From: Diplocarpon mali
Lineage: Eukaryota > Ascomycota > Leotiomycetes > Helotiales > Drepanopezizaceae
DNA length: 13,443 bases
Assembly: GCA_024741835.1 (NCBI GenBank)
Contig: JAENRP010000595.1
Span: 2,437 to 15,879, forward strand
Reading direction: 5' to 3'
The notes beneath the pieces were generated by a model. That model searched no databases and had not been told where the DNA came from. It worked only from the letters and a program-made list of their open reading frames with translations. Position 1 is the stretch's first letter. Every line of letters begins with the position of its first letter. Below are positions 1-10,179 of this stretch, one piece after another. The position numbers and the translations under genes were made by a program.

Positions 1-69
1 TATTTATATTTTTAGATTTATTTACTAATTCGTTTCGCATCTGGCCTATTATCTTCTAAGTAATTATAA

Positions 70-330
70 TCATCTATACCGCTTTCCTAAGCCTTTAGCT
101 AAGCTTATAGGTTCTAAGGTAGTCCTGGCTTTATAGGATTGGCTTAATAAAAGTCGCGAATCTTATATAAGGATCTTACAAAATTTAAAGCGTAATACTA
201 ATTAAGATTAAGGTTATAACTAATCCATTTGACCTAATACTTTAAGTTCCTTTAAGATAGGCGTATACTTAGTATCTTAAATACCTTATACTCTTCTTAC
301 TTAGCGATCTTTTCTATAGTAGGCCAGGAT
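70..330 (-). other. Decayed chromodomain at the C-terminus of gypsy pol
   Basis: Minus-strand residues K-Y-*-V-K-W-I-S-Y (Trp at 225-227) match the Y-x-V-K-W-x-G-Y core of integrase-linked chromodomains. They are followed by Y-Y-A-L-N-F, I-R-D-F-Y, then N-P-I-K-P-G-L-P, which agrees with the P-A-x-N-F, L-R-D-F-H and P-x-K-P-G-P-P tail seen in fungal chromoviruses. Such domains bind histone H3 marked by methylation and are thought to steer insertion to heterochromatin. This placement in AT-rich, RIP-affected sequence fits that preference but does not prove it. Confidence 0.82.
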
Positions 331-699
331 TATTCCTAACTTAGCAAAGGGTTTTACAAATCCTTAAATAATAGCTTTAGTATAAAGATATTATATATTA
401 TAGAACCTATAAGCAGCTTGATCTAATATAAATTGCCTATCTTTTTAAGAACCTTAAAAGGACTATCCTATTAATTAGCCAGTTTCTTACTAAGGTAGTA
501 GTTCTTAAGATTTTTTATTAAAAGGTAGACTATATCTTTAGGTTTCTAATTAATCTCCTTTTAATATTAATTTATAGACTTTTACATTTTCTTCTAAGTG
601 CATTCTATATTGCCTTTTGCTACTTCTTAGGCTAAGTGCATCCTCTTTACTACTAGCCTAGCCTTTGCTTAATTCAATCTCTTTTATAGGCTAGACGGT

Positions 700-1500
700 T
701 TCAAAGAGGTCTAGTCCTAACTTATCTAAGGTGCAACTCTATACTTAAACTAATATAAGGTTATATTAATAAAAGTATAAAAGAAGATAGATTGCGCATA
801 ATCTATTAATAGAATCAGCTTACTTTAATTATCTTAATAGTAATTAATAAAAGGCTATAGCCTTAAATTAATATACTTATTTATAATCTCCGTTTAGCCG
901 TTAGTCTCCTTATAATATACTATAGAGAGTTTAATCTTAATACTAATAATATAGTAAAACTCTCTCTAAAATAAGAAGACGAATTAAGGGCCTTGGTCTA
1001 AGATAATAGTCTCTAGAGTATAGCCAAATCAATATATCTATTAAACGAATAATCGGGCAGTTCCTTAAGCGTTAATATCTTTTTAATAAGGGATCGTAAT
1101 AGCGCTCTTATTAAGTCGGTCTATAAAAACCAAAATTCGATCAAAACCGTACTTATTAAAAGGGAAATCCTTAAAATCTATATATAAGTGCTATATAAGA
1201 TAGTTAGGAATAGGAAGGGGCTATAAGAGGCCTTATTACTTAGTTGTCTTCAAATATAAGAATTAATAAGGTCTATAGTTCATAATAAATCTTTTATAAT
1301 CTGAACCTATCCTAACCTAATAGTACTTAAGAGCAAGTAGCTAATAGGTCTTCAAGCTACTAAGGTATGCGCTTAAAGGTTAGTTATAAGCTTCCTAAAT
1401 TAGATAAGTATATAAAGGAGTATTATAATATATATAAAGACGCTCCTTAAAGTAAAGCAATCTGTCTTTTAAAGAGTAGTTCTTAAGGAAGTTAATGCGA
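700..1500 (-). other. Decayed integrase of gypsy pol (HHCC finger and DD35E core)
   Basis: Integrase would join the cDNA to the chromosome. The N-terminal zinc finger is visible as degraded codons: two His positions now TAT (1386-1388) and TAC (1365-1367), and two Cys positions now TAT (1275-1277, 1266-1268), keeping H-x6-H and C-x2-C spacing. The catalytic triad codons survive: Asp at 1176-1178, Asp at 996-998 in D-Q-G-P, and Glu at 888-890 after E-T-N-G-*-T. There are 59 codons between the Asp codons and exactly 35 between the second Asp and the Glu, the standard D,D(35)E arrangement. The frame is uninterrupted by indels, though stop codons are frequent. Confidence 0.93.
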
Positions 1501-1689
1501 ATCTTTTAAAAGGATTTGCAGTTATCTTAATAAAGCTTTTCGATTAAATCAAAGGAATCCTTAAATCGATTTAAGATCGAATCAAGAGTATTAGTTAATA
1601 TTAAGGCTAAGGTGCCTTTAGCAGATTCGGCAAGAAATTTATCAGCTAGTTTAATATTAATTCAAGTATCTAATTAAGCAAGAGAAAGT

Positions 1690-2128
1690 AAAACTTAGGA
1701 TCAGCTATCTAGCTTTACTTATTTATAAACTAGCATATCCTATTCTTAGCAGCTAAGAATATTAGCCTTCCGATTATCTTTACTAAGAGTATATATAATT
1801 CGAAAATTAAAGTTAGATAAAAATTCTATCCATTAGCACTATTTCGCAATTAGAACCTTAGTAGTTATAAAGTACTTAAAGGAGCGGTAATCTAAGTAAA
1901 TATTAACTCGCTCTTTAAGTAATATAAGCTCTAGTCTCCATTTATAATAGGATTTAATAATAGCAAAGAGTTCCTTATTATATATTTCCTAATTAGGTTT
2001 ATAACCTAAGAGTATATGCAAATAGAAGCTAATAGGATACTATTACTTATTAGAGTATTGCTAAGAAAGTACTTTAGTAATAACGCTATTAAAAGCATTA
2101 GTTTCCAGCTTTATAAGTAAGTTAAGGT
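1690..2128 (-). other. Decayed RNase H domain of gypsy pol
   Basis: RNase H would remove the RNA strand after first-strand synthesis. Minus-strand residues T-N-A (2094-2102) match the T-D-A start of gypsy RNase H, with the catalytic Asp changed to Asn (2097-2099, GAT to AAT). Downstream blocks P-I-S-F-Y, then Y-N-K-E-L-F-A-I-I-K, then W-R-L-E-L (Trp at 1938-1940) and F-I-T-T-K-V-L follow the family order, ending with N-I-L-S near 1745. This domain lies one frame away from RT, which places an indel just upstream. Confidence 0.88.
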
Positions 2129-2409
2129 TAAAGTAGTAAATCTATTAAATCGAAAGCAACTACTTGCAAAAGCTCTTTAAAAGCGATTCGGTACTCTTCT
2201 ATCTAATTCTAAGGCACTATCAATTAGGTTAAAATAGAAAAGGGTTTAGCAATTAGCCTAAAGTTGCAAATGAATTATTAATAGAACTTATAAAATCCTA
2301 AGTAGGACTTTATTTTAATAACAGTTTTTAAGTACTTCTAATTGCGCAATAGTTCGACCTTTTTAAGGTTTAGTTCGATCTTAGTTATTATTAAAATATA
2401 TCTAAGATA

Positions 2410-3000
2410 TTAAGTTTAAGTAATATAGAACTCGCACTTCTTAATATCTGCTTAAAGGCCTGCCTTTAAGAGTCGTTTTAATACCTTTTCGATATATCCC
2501 TAGTGCTCTTTAACGTTTTTAAAGTAAATCAAAATATCGTCTAAATATACTATATAAAAATCATTTAAGTAATTTAAAAGAATATTATTTATATACTACT
2601 AATAAGTACTAGGTCTATTATAAAGGCCGAAAGGGAGAACCTTGCATTTATAGGATCCGTACCTTATTCGAAAGGTAGTATATTCCTTAGATTTGGGGTC
2701 TATTTGTATTCGATTAAAAGCGGCTTAAATATCCAGTTTTGTAAAAATCTTAGCTTTAGATACTCGCCCTAAAAGCTCGTCTATCCTTAAAATCGGGTAA
2801 GCGTCTTTCTAAGTTAGTGCATTTAGCTTCCAGTAGTTTATATAAAATCGGAGGCTATCGTCGGCCTTCTTTACAAATAGTATTAGCAAAGCAAAGGGGC
2901 TAGTACTTATCTTAATAAAGCCTTTATCTAAATTCTTAAATAAGTACTCCTTTATAACCTTAAGCTCTTTAATAGATTAATAGTAGAGAGGCGAATAAGC
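2410..3000 (-). other. Decayed reverse transcriptase domain of gypsy pol
   Basis: RT would copy element RNA into DNA. On the minus strand successive blocks match Ty3/gypsy RT: L-F-V-K-K-A-D near 2865-2880, Y-I-N-Y-W-K-L-N-A-L near 2830, K-I-F-T-K-L-D-I near 2735, R-Y-G-S-Y-K-C-K-V-L-P-F-G-L near 2625-2670, and the catalytic Y-L-D-D-I-L at 2530-2547. Both Asp codons of YLDD (2536-2541) are intact. The connection domain, with Y-L-G-F-Y-K-F-Y near 2295-2320, follows in the same frame. Several TAG/TAA codons interrupt the domain at expected Gln or Trp positions. Confidence 0.92.
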
Positions 3001-3689
3001 GTTAGGCAAAGGCCCTTTTAGCTATATCTTATAATTATAGTACTAATAGGAAAGGAGGGTATTTGCGTCCCTTTTAAAGAAGGCTTATCTTAAAGATTGG
3101 TACTATTTTAAGAGTCGATCGTTAATTAGCTTTTTAATATTAGGATTCTTAGGCTTATATCTTTCCTTTAAAATCCTATCTACTTTGTAAATACTAGTTT
3201 AAAAGAACTTAGTCTCCTTACGCTTTATATTATAATAAAAGGCGTTAGTACTAATTTCGCAAATAGGAATCGCAGCTTTAAGGCATTTGCGAATAGGGTC
3301 AGATTATAGTCGATTTATATTAGATTGTTTTCCTAGATCCAGCTTAGTTATAGGTAAGGGCGCTGGCCTAATAATAGCAATAGGGATCTTATGCCTAGCT
3401 AGGACTATCAAATTGATATAAGACTATCTTCTATTAATCTATTAAGCTTTATCTATAGCCATTTCCCGTTCTTTGCAATTAATATTAGCTTAATAATTAA
3501 ATCGGATCCGAAGTCCTTTAAAAAGGGGAAGATAGATGAGAATTTCCTTTACAAATTAAAGAGATAGGGGGTAATATAAAGGCTATACAAATTGGTTTTC
3601 CCTTAGATTAAGTTTAAGTCGGAATCGGCGTATCTATTTAACTCTAATAATAGTATCGCGCTAGCCTAAGTTAAGAATAACCTAAGGGC

Positions 3690-3996
3690 AGTTATAAATA
3701 CGCCTTTTATCAATTATTAAGTGAAAGTATATATAGTATATAGCTTATGCGCAAATGGTATTTTAAAATCTATAGATAAGAATAAGGGCTAAAAGAGAAA
3801 GAATTTAAAAGCTAATCGCTTTTAAAAGATATATAAAAAGGGGGCAATTTAAAAATAGGTAACTAAAGGCTTTAATATCTATTAAAGCTAATAATAATAC
3901 TCTAAGTCCATTTATACTAATAGTATAAGAGGTTAGGAATTGCTTCCCTTTTATTAAAGAGTTAAGATCTAGCTTTAATAAGTCGCACTTTCGCAA
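3690..3996 (-). other. Decayed aspartic protease domain of gypsy pol
   Basis: A 63-codon stretch free of stops (3805-3996) reads A-L-I-D-I-K-A-F around 3860-3890, corresponding to the A-L-I-D-T/S-G-A active-site strand of retrotransposon proteases. The catalytic Asp codon (3877-3879) is kept, but the following Thr/Ser and Gly are now Ile and Lys. The domain continues past the stop at 3805-3807 in the same frame towards the linker before RT. The open stretch is a survivor of the decay, not a small gene: its first codon is TTG and no ribosome-entry or gene context supports it. Confidence 0.75.
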
Positions 3997-5339
3997 GCCT
4001 AAGTAGGAGTCTTTTCCTAAGCCTCTTCATTTTCCTAATCTTCCTTTATTTCGACCCTATTCTTAATTAAGTCTAGAGTCGGATCAGCTTCCTTTGTATC
4101 TTCTAAGGCATTGATCTTACTTATAAAAGGACACTCGGTCTTATAATAACCAATTTTACTATAGGTTTAGTAGGTAGCTTGCTTAAAAGGTAAAGCAAAA
4201 GAACTAGCCTTAGCTGGTATATCTTAGCGAAAAGGGGTAGTAGGCTTTAGGGCTAGTATCCTAGAAGCTCAAGTGGTACTTCTAGCGCTCGGACCGTAAG
4301 TAGTTTTATTAAAGAGTAAACCAGATATCTTCTAGTATAATACTAAGGTCGCCTTGCTTTTAGTCGAAGGGTTAAGAAGTTAATTACTTTAGCATTTAGT
4401 ATTAAGGGCATTTAATTAATTAACTATAATAGTATAATCCTTCCTTTAAAAGGCCTTAATTAAAGCGCAGGCAGCTTTAAGCTAGGGGGTAATCTTATTC
4501 TATATAAAGAAGAACTACTAAGATCTTAAGACCTCTCCTTAGATCGCAGTAGATTAGAATTAGGCTTGAAATTAAAGGAAAGTTTCTTTAAAATAACCGG
4601 CTTCTCTTATATAAAGGTAATAAAAAGTGGATTGAAATAGGTCTACCTCTTAGCTAATTAAAAAGTAACTGCTTAGCAATTCTACTATTTCTTAATAGTT
4701 TCAAAAGGGGTTAATCTCCAAAAGGTACTAAGGTTTGAGGTATATTTAGGCTTATCTTATAATAGATCTTTAAATAAAGGCTTAGCAAGCTCACTTATTT
4801 AAATATAGGTTAGTATTAACTTATAATCAGTCTCGGACTAAAGCTAACTACTACTTATATATTAAAGAGGTCCTATTATTAAAGGGGGTGATCTTTTCAA
4901 TCAGCTGAATTTTTAGCTATTTTATATCTATATCAACTTCTAAAGGAGGCTAAGTCTTGCTTTAGTAAGGGTAGGTAGATTCTTACTTAATAGTCTAATA
5001 TATACGCTAAGCCATCTCTTAGCTTTAATAAGCTAGGGTCTCTAAGCTAAAGATAGCTTAGGTAATCCTACTAATCTCACTTTACAATTATTAATTAAAT
5101 TGATCTTAGCATTATAAGGATTCCTTTAAACCTAAGACTATTTCTTATAATACATTTAAGTTCGAAAAGTCTCATTTATCTTAATTGGCTTAGCTATAGC
5201 ATTATAGTCTCTTGCCTTTAGCAGCAGAAGAAGGTCCAGCCCTAGGGGCTAGGGTAAGGGTACTCCCTATAGAAGCTAATTTCTTAAACGAATCGGATAT
5301 ATTCCGTATTTACTAGCTTCCAGCTGATAGGGAATTCAT
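3951..5339 (-). pseudogene. gag: Degraded gag of the gypsy element
   Basis: Gag would form the particle shell and bind the element RNA. The frame starts at an ATG (5337-5339) and can be followed for about 450 codons without a frame change to a CCHC zinc knuckle at 4131-4172 and an acidic tail. It is interrupted by many TAA/TAG codons and about five TGA codons; the TGAs are most simply read as former CGA Arg codons. The middle part is rich in Gln-derived stops, typical of fungal gypsy Gag. Candidate natural stops are the codons at 3975-3977 or the double stop at 3951-3956; RIP makes it impossible to tell which is original. The 3' end overlaps the start of pol, which lies in another frame. It cannot encode a functional protein. 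Confidence 0.85.
4131..4172 (-). other. Decayed CCHC zinc knuckle of gypsy Gag
   Basis: Read on the minus strand the residues are Y-*-T-Y-S-K-I-G-Y-Y-K-T-E-C. Undoing single RIP-type changes at three positions (Cys to Tyr twice, His to Tyr once) gives the spacing C-x2-C-x4-H-x4-C exactly. This is the nucleic-acid-binding knuckle at the C-terminal end of retrotransposon Gag. Only the last Cys codon survives. The exact spacing makes a chance match unlikely. Confidence 0.85.
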
Positions 5340-6105
5340 TTTACTAATTTTAGTTTTGGTAAGGATTCAGTTAATAAGAGGTTCTATAGAAAAAGGGTTC
5401 TAATAGTATAGTGCTCTTCTAACTTCTGCCTATAGCACTTCTATAAAAGGAGTAATTAAGAAAATCCGGCTAATAAAAGCGTTCCTTAATTATACTAGTT
5501 AATAAGCTACACTTAAGCTCCTAGTTTATCCAAGAGATCTCTAGGATCCTAACTCTATCGAAAGTCGAAATAACTATAAATCGATTTTCAAAAGGGGTAG
5601 GATATTATTAAAAGCTGTCTTTAGTAGAGAAGAACTTCTTTATTTAATATAATAATATAGAACTGCTAAAGTATAAGATCAAATATAAGAATAAGAAGTA
5701 GTGCAAAAGGCATATTCTATAGGTCTAATACAAAGGAAACGAAGAAGTTAAAGAGCCCTCCCTATAGGAGAGCCCTTCTCCCTTATATATATTAGCAGCT
5801 TAAGGCTCTTTGCCCATTTATATAATATTATATAAGAATATCCTTTTGCACCTTTAGAGTTGATTTAAAATAACCCTGCATCGAATCGAAATTATAAAAC
5901 CTTAAAACGCTATACTCCTAGGTAATTGCACTAAGTGGAGGTACAGCCGTTACAGAGGGCCCTTTAAGCTCCTAACCGACTTTTCGAGTATTTATAACGA
6001 CTCAAAGGACCTTTATTTTTAATTAACAAATCTCTAATTTCTAATCGAACCTTATTTGCAAACTCCATTTATATACCTAACCTTTTTTATTAGACTCTAT
6101 TTAAT
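5340..6105. other. Spacer between two divergent retrotransposon gag starts
   Basis: No protein-coding stretch can be supported here. By position, it should hold the leader and 5' LTR of the minus-strand gypsy element and those of the plus-strand copia element, with transcription leaving in both directions. No LTR pair is visible: the gypsy partner LTR is outside the window, and I could not match any part of this spacer by eye to the sequence after the copia element. No primer-binding site could be recognised, as RIP would have damaged it. The inverted-end structure at 5701-5851 is the only distinct internal feature. Confidence 0.5.
5701..5851. repeat. 151-bp structure with inverted terminal repeats
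   Basis: The left end at 5701-5720 begins GTGCAAAAGG and then ATATTCT after one extra C. The reverse complement of 5831-5851 begins with the same GTGCAAAAGG followed directly by ATATTCT. That is 17 matching positions across about 20 with a single 1-base gap. No clear target-site duplication flanks it. It could be a small non-autonomous DNA element (MITE-like), part of an LTR, or chance in low-complexity sequence. Confidence 0.4.
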
Positions 6106-7230
6106 ATGTCTAACGCTTTAAGCATCTCCGAGCCTTACTTTAATACCTCTGCCTCTTAAGTGAAGTGGTTTAGTAAATATATATTCTTTGCTAAGCTTTA
6201 TAATATTACTATTTTTGCCGATCTAAGACTCCTATTTAAGTCAATTATAGAAACTAAGCCTTAAGCTCCTTTTATATAAGAGCTTAAGGAACTGGAAACG
6301 GCTAACTTCTGCATAGCATATGCGAGGTTGTATAAAGAGTATATAGCAACTCCATCCGAATAGATTTACGCCCACTTTCCCTTAGGAGACCTATCAAAGG
6401 CTCTTCTTCTATAGGCTTCTTATAAGGATATTAAGGATGAATATAAAATCTTAATAAAGGAGTACCACTTGTATAAGGAAACTTGGAAGACCTAATGTAA
6501 ATACTATAAACTACTTTTAGAATAGGTCTCTAAGACTATCGATAGAATGCTCTTAGCTTCTGTAATAGCTTAAGTATAAATCCAAGCTGAGAAGCTCTTC
6601 TCCTTAATATCTAATAGAGATACTCCTATAAGTGGAACTACTGCTAATAACCCGCATATTAATTTAGTGAACTAGCAACTTTCACTCTAAGGCCTAATAT
6701 CTATTTTAAAGTATGATATTACGCCTTCTAATAAGGCTATTTAGTCTTAGACAAGGCTCTAATACTGCGATATACTATAGTAAGGTAAGACTAGGAGAAT
6801 TAATACTTAGCAGTAGATCTAGGAGTAGCAGGAGGCGTACTACTTAATAGAGTAATATAGTCTTCTTAAGATCAAAAGGAGACTAGGAGTTACTGACTTT
6901 TTAGACTTAGTTATAGTAAAGATTAATCTAAGTTAGGCGACTCGCTTAAAGGAGGAAATTATCATTAATAAGTAGATAGGAACCTTATATAAGCACAACC
7001 TAATGCAGCTGAGCTACGCCTTAGTAGGCATTAAATCTAATAGAGCGATCGATAATAAAGGGCTAGTAGTTTTTGCTACTCGAGAGTCTCTCTTAAATGC
7101 TAAAACCCTTTCGCAGGCTCTAGTGAGCAGCTCCCGAAATTGCTCTATAAGCTTTAGAAGGGAGATTAGGCCTAAGTGCCCTTGTAGAGGCTTTAAAAAT
7201 CACTATTAGAAGCCCTAGGACTATCGGAAA
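6106..7230 (+). other. Decayed Gag part of the copia polyprotein with zinc knuckle
   Basis: The first 350 or so codons form the Gag part, rich in Lys, Glu and Leu, beginning M-S-N-A-L-S-I-S-E. An open stretch of 68 codons (7003-7209) is merely a part that escaped stop codons; its ATG is an internal Met. A knuckle-like motif lies at 7177-7224: C-P-C-R-G-F-K-N-H-Y-*-K-P-*-D-Y, which becomes C-x-C-x5-H-x6-C if the last Tyr (TAT) was Cys (TGT). This compact spacing resembles some fungal copia Gag proteins rather than the classical C-x2-C-x4-H-x4-C. Confidence 0.72.
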
Positions 7231-7479
7231 CTGTTATATGCTATAGATAGGCGTAAAGAAAATATAAAGGTTCTTCCCTTGTGAGAGGAGGTCCTATAAA
7301 TATAAAAGGCGTTAAACGCAGGAGACTAGTTCAAGGGTCTTCGAGTATAGCTTAAGGAGAATGATATTATAGTAATAGCGATTAATAAATTTAAAGGAAA
7401 GGCTTTAGCCTCTAGGGAGGATGGTTTAGGCAAAAGGGAGAACTTATTAGTCTTTATAGTAATAGATCCCTTTGCCTTT

Positions 7480-7650
7480 AATACTTTTAAAGAATCGTTT
7501 AATATCTACTACCTTTTTAAGCTAGAACGCTACCCGCTTTCTTTAAGTATACTCCTTAATAATTGCATAGCTACTCATATTATTAATTCAAAGGATTTAC
7601 TTATTATAGGCACCTTTAAGCCTTTTGGCGACTTATAGTAATATATTAAA
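7480..7650 (+). other. Decayed protease motif of the copia polyprotein
   Basis: The residues L-N-N-C-I-A-T-H-I-I-N (7555-7587) match the L-D-S-G-A-T-x-H-I active-site region of copia proteases. The probable catalytic Asp is now Asn (AAT at 7561-7563, or the neighbouring AAT at 7558-7560), a G-to-A change in a TpG context, and the Gly is now Ile. The motif is followed by K-D-L-L and F-K-P, also typical. With the Asp lost, protease activity would be gone even without the stop codons. Confidence 0.7.
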
Positions 7651-8059
7651 GCAGGTACCTTAAGACTCCTAATTATTAAGAGAGGTAATAGATATATAGC
7701 GGAATCTCTTTTATAGTATAACGGCTCTCTTATAGGGATAACGCTGCGCAATATTGCTATTATAAAGGAGTTTACTACTAATATTATCTTAAAGAGGCTC
7801 CTTGCGGATAAGGGTTTTTAGTACTCTAGGGTAGACCTTACTTTGCGCTTTAAGAGCATTAGAGACTTTATAAAGTAAGCTTAGTTAAAGCGTTGCTATA
7901 ATCTTATTTTCTTTAAATATAAGCCTATTAACTATTTAAATCTTTTAAATATTCTTTAATATAACTTCTTTGCCTTAATAGCATTCCTTATAGCTAAGAC
8001 GACGCTTTATAATAGGTTCTAGTCTAGCTATGCACTTACTAAGGTGCGGGATAATAACG

Positions 8060-9060
8060 CGTATACTTAGCACCTTTGCGCTAGCTACTTAGGCGCAGAG
8101 GCTCTTTAAGCGCTAGTCAAGTGCGCTAAGGGAGTGAAGATCAAGGGAATATAGAGGCTAAAGTGCCTTATATGCGCAGTAGCGTCTGCTAAGCAAGTTA
8201 TTTCTCGTACTACCTTTAAGAACCGATCTTTAAAGCCCTTCTTTAGGATCTCCTAGGATCTCTTTAACTTTTTAAACAACTTATATAATAGTTGCTTATA
8301 GGTTCTTTTAATTAAGGATAAGTATAGTAGTATACTTTAGATATTCCTATTAAGATCAAAGGGCAGAGATATAATTATAAAGGTCCTTTAGGCCTTTAAA
8401 GTATAGGTGAAATGCTAATATAGGCTTTTAATTTGCAAAATTAGGTAAGATAATAATACTTTAATAATCTCCTTAAGGGAAGACTCTCTTATAAAGTACT
8501 AAAGATAGGTAAAAGAGGAGGGAATTAATTTAAAGCTTACTCTTACTTATATATACCAACCTAATAGAGGCGTAGAGCGAGTAGGAAGGGAGTTAATTAA
8601 ATGCTCTATTAAAATGAGGATTTATGCCAGGCTTTTAGTAAGCCTTTGGCCAAAGGTTATAAAGGCTACTATATACCTTTATAATATCTCCTTACTTGCT
8701 AGGAAGAAGATGATCTTATTAAGCGAGGCTCTTTATAGTTAGTTTAAGTAGTATTTTCAATTTTATAAGCTACTACTTATTAAGTAGATAATAGCAAGCT
8801 TAAAGCCCGACTAGAGTTGCGTTTATATATATAACGCTTGCATATACCCTTTAATTAGGAAGAAGAAGGCAGGGAGGGACTGTCGAACCTTTAAAATTGA
8901 ATTATAAGAGTACTTAGGTTATTTAATTAAATATATTACCTTTAATATTTATAGAATCTAGGTTCCTATACTCTAGCGAGTAATAACGACTTATAATATC
9001 GAATTCGATAAGTCTCTCTTTTATAATCTAAAAGCTAAGCGTATAAACCCTATATTGCGC
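8060..9060 (+). other. Decayed integrase of the copia polyprotein
   Basis: The zinc finger appears as His (8071-8073), a second His now Tyr (TAC 8086-8088, in S-Y-L-G), and two intact Cys codons (8164-8166, 8173-8175) in C-L-I-C-A-V-A-S-A-K. The core has Asp at 8257-8259, Asp at 8449-8451 in a degraded R-x-D-N block, and Glu at 8575-8577 in R-G-V-E-R, which corresponds to the N-G-V-A-E-R block of copia integrases. Downstream, S-L-W-P-K-V-I-K-A, Y-L-Y-N-I-S, K-A-G-R-D and V-I-T-T-Y-N-I-E-F-D follow the known C-terminal order. Spacing between second Asp and Glu is 41 codons. Confidence 0.9.
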
Positions 9061-10179
9061 TAAGAACTTAAGATAACCCTCTAATTGATTAAAAAGGGAG
9101 AGGGAGCTTAGGATGCTGAGTTCGAAGGCATTTTTAAAGAATTAAAGCTTATTATAAGGCTGAACGCAATCGCTGCAGAAGAAGCCGCTGTATAAGAAGA
9201 GCCTGCATTATAGACCGACGCTGCTCTATAGCCTTTAATTAATGATATAGAAGGCCTTAACTTAAATCCAAATCCGAGAGACCCGCCTAGAAACTTAAAG
9301 GTAGAAGCAAGCGAACTGGAAGCTACTTCGCTAGTCTTTAAAAAGGCAAATGGCGACTAGAGCTTAGGAGTGATAATTCCTTATAGAAGCCTTACTAAAG
9401 AAGGAATTATAAATGACTTTAAAGGAGTCTTTAAAGATAAGTTTTATAAAGCGATCGGCAGATCTCTAGCTACTATTCTATATAAGAATAAAGATAGCTT
9501 AAGGGCTTTAAGACAGAGTCTTCAATTATAAAGGCAGGCCCTAATAAACTCTAGTAGAAGGCTAAAGGCACTATTGCCAAGATCTAGGAGAAGCTCTAAT
9601 AGTCTTATAAGAAGCGACCTAATAAAAGGAGTAGGCCTTAATAATATAATACCTTAAGTTGTAATACTAGCTTAAAGATTATAAGCTTAAGAAATAGAGC
9701 CACTTAGACTTTTAAAAGAACCTTTAGTAATAATAAAAATAGAAGAGGAGACTTATAAAAAAAAGCGTAAAGAGGAACTCCCTCTTCTTAAGTAAAAGAG
9801 GATAAGACGCTTAAGCGTTAAGCAATAGGAGACTTTAAAAGTGTATACTACTACTCTAAAGCATATGCTTTCTTAAAGTAATATTAATTTATCCTACTCT
9901 TTATATATATAAGAGTTTATATTAACCTTTTAAGTAAATAAATAGATAAGGGAGGATAGGAAGGACTATTTAATAGTTTATATAATTATTAAAGCTATAG
10001 TTGATAATTAGGCAAAGGATAGAGCGCAATCTTCTAACCGCCTATAGTACTAAGGCTCTCTGCCGAAGCCTTTAAAAGGATGGCTAGACTTAAAGAAGCA
10101 CCCTTTTAGCAAACAATTTAAAGAAGGAGGGCGCTAAAAGATTAGGAATTTAAAATCTTAAAGTTGCTAAAGAATTATA

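Larger units (their letters stand above)
18..4002 (-). pseudogene. pol: Degraded pol (PR-RT-RH-INT-chromodomain) of the gypsy element
   Basis: Pol would supply the enzymes for polyprotein cleavage, reverse transcription and integration. From about 4000 down to about 2160 the protease, linker and RT lie in one frame. Between 2131 and 2160 the frame changes, and RNase H, integrase and chromodomain follow in a second single frame to the end. The reading is broken throughout by TAA/TAG. The upstream end is not marked by an ATG and overlaps the end of gag in a frame one base back, so pol was probably made as a Gag-Pol fusion. The C-terminal end is a guess: the first in-frame stop after the last chromovirus-like residues is at 18-20. 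Domain assignments are secure; the ends are approximate. Confidence 0.88.
1..5339 (-). mobile_element. RIP-degraded Ty3/gypsy chromovirus-type LTR retrotransposon (internal region)
   Basis: Read on the minus strand, this stretch carries gag, protease, reverse transcriptase, RNase H, integrase and chromodomain in that order. This is the Ty3/gypsy order (integrase after RT) and, with the chromodomain, the chromovirus branch common in fungi. Every domain is broken by TAA/TAG codons and by C-to-T and G-to-A changes on both strands, so nothing can be translated at full length. The 3' end of pol lies about 18 bases from the window edge, so the 3' LTR is outside. The 5' LTR should lie somewhere in 5340-6105, but its ends cannot be set without its partner. 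Family assignment is secure; copy-specific boundaries are not. Confidence 0.93.

Noticed and set aside
3805..3996. A 63-codon minus-strand frame with a hydrophobic look as a small membrane protein.
   Set aside because: It is in frame with gypsy pol and carries the degraded protease active-site strand; it starts at TTG and ends at a RIP-type TAA.
7003..7209. A 68-codon plus-strand frame with a Cys pair as a small zinc protein gene.
   Set aside because: It is an internal piece of the copia Gag frame between two mutation-derived stops, and its Cys codons belong to the Gag knuckle.
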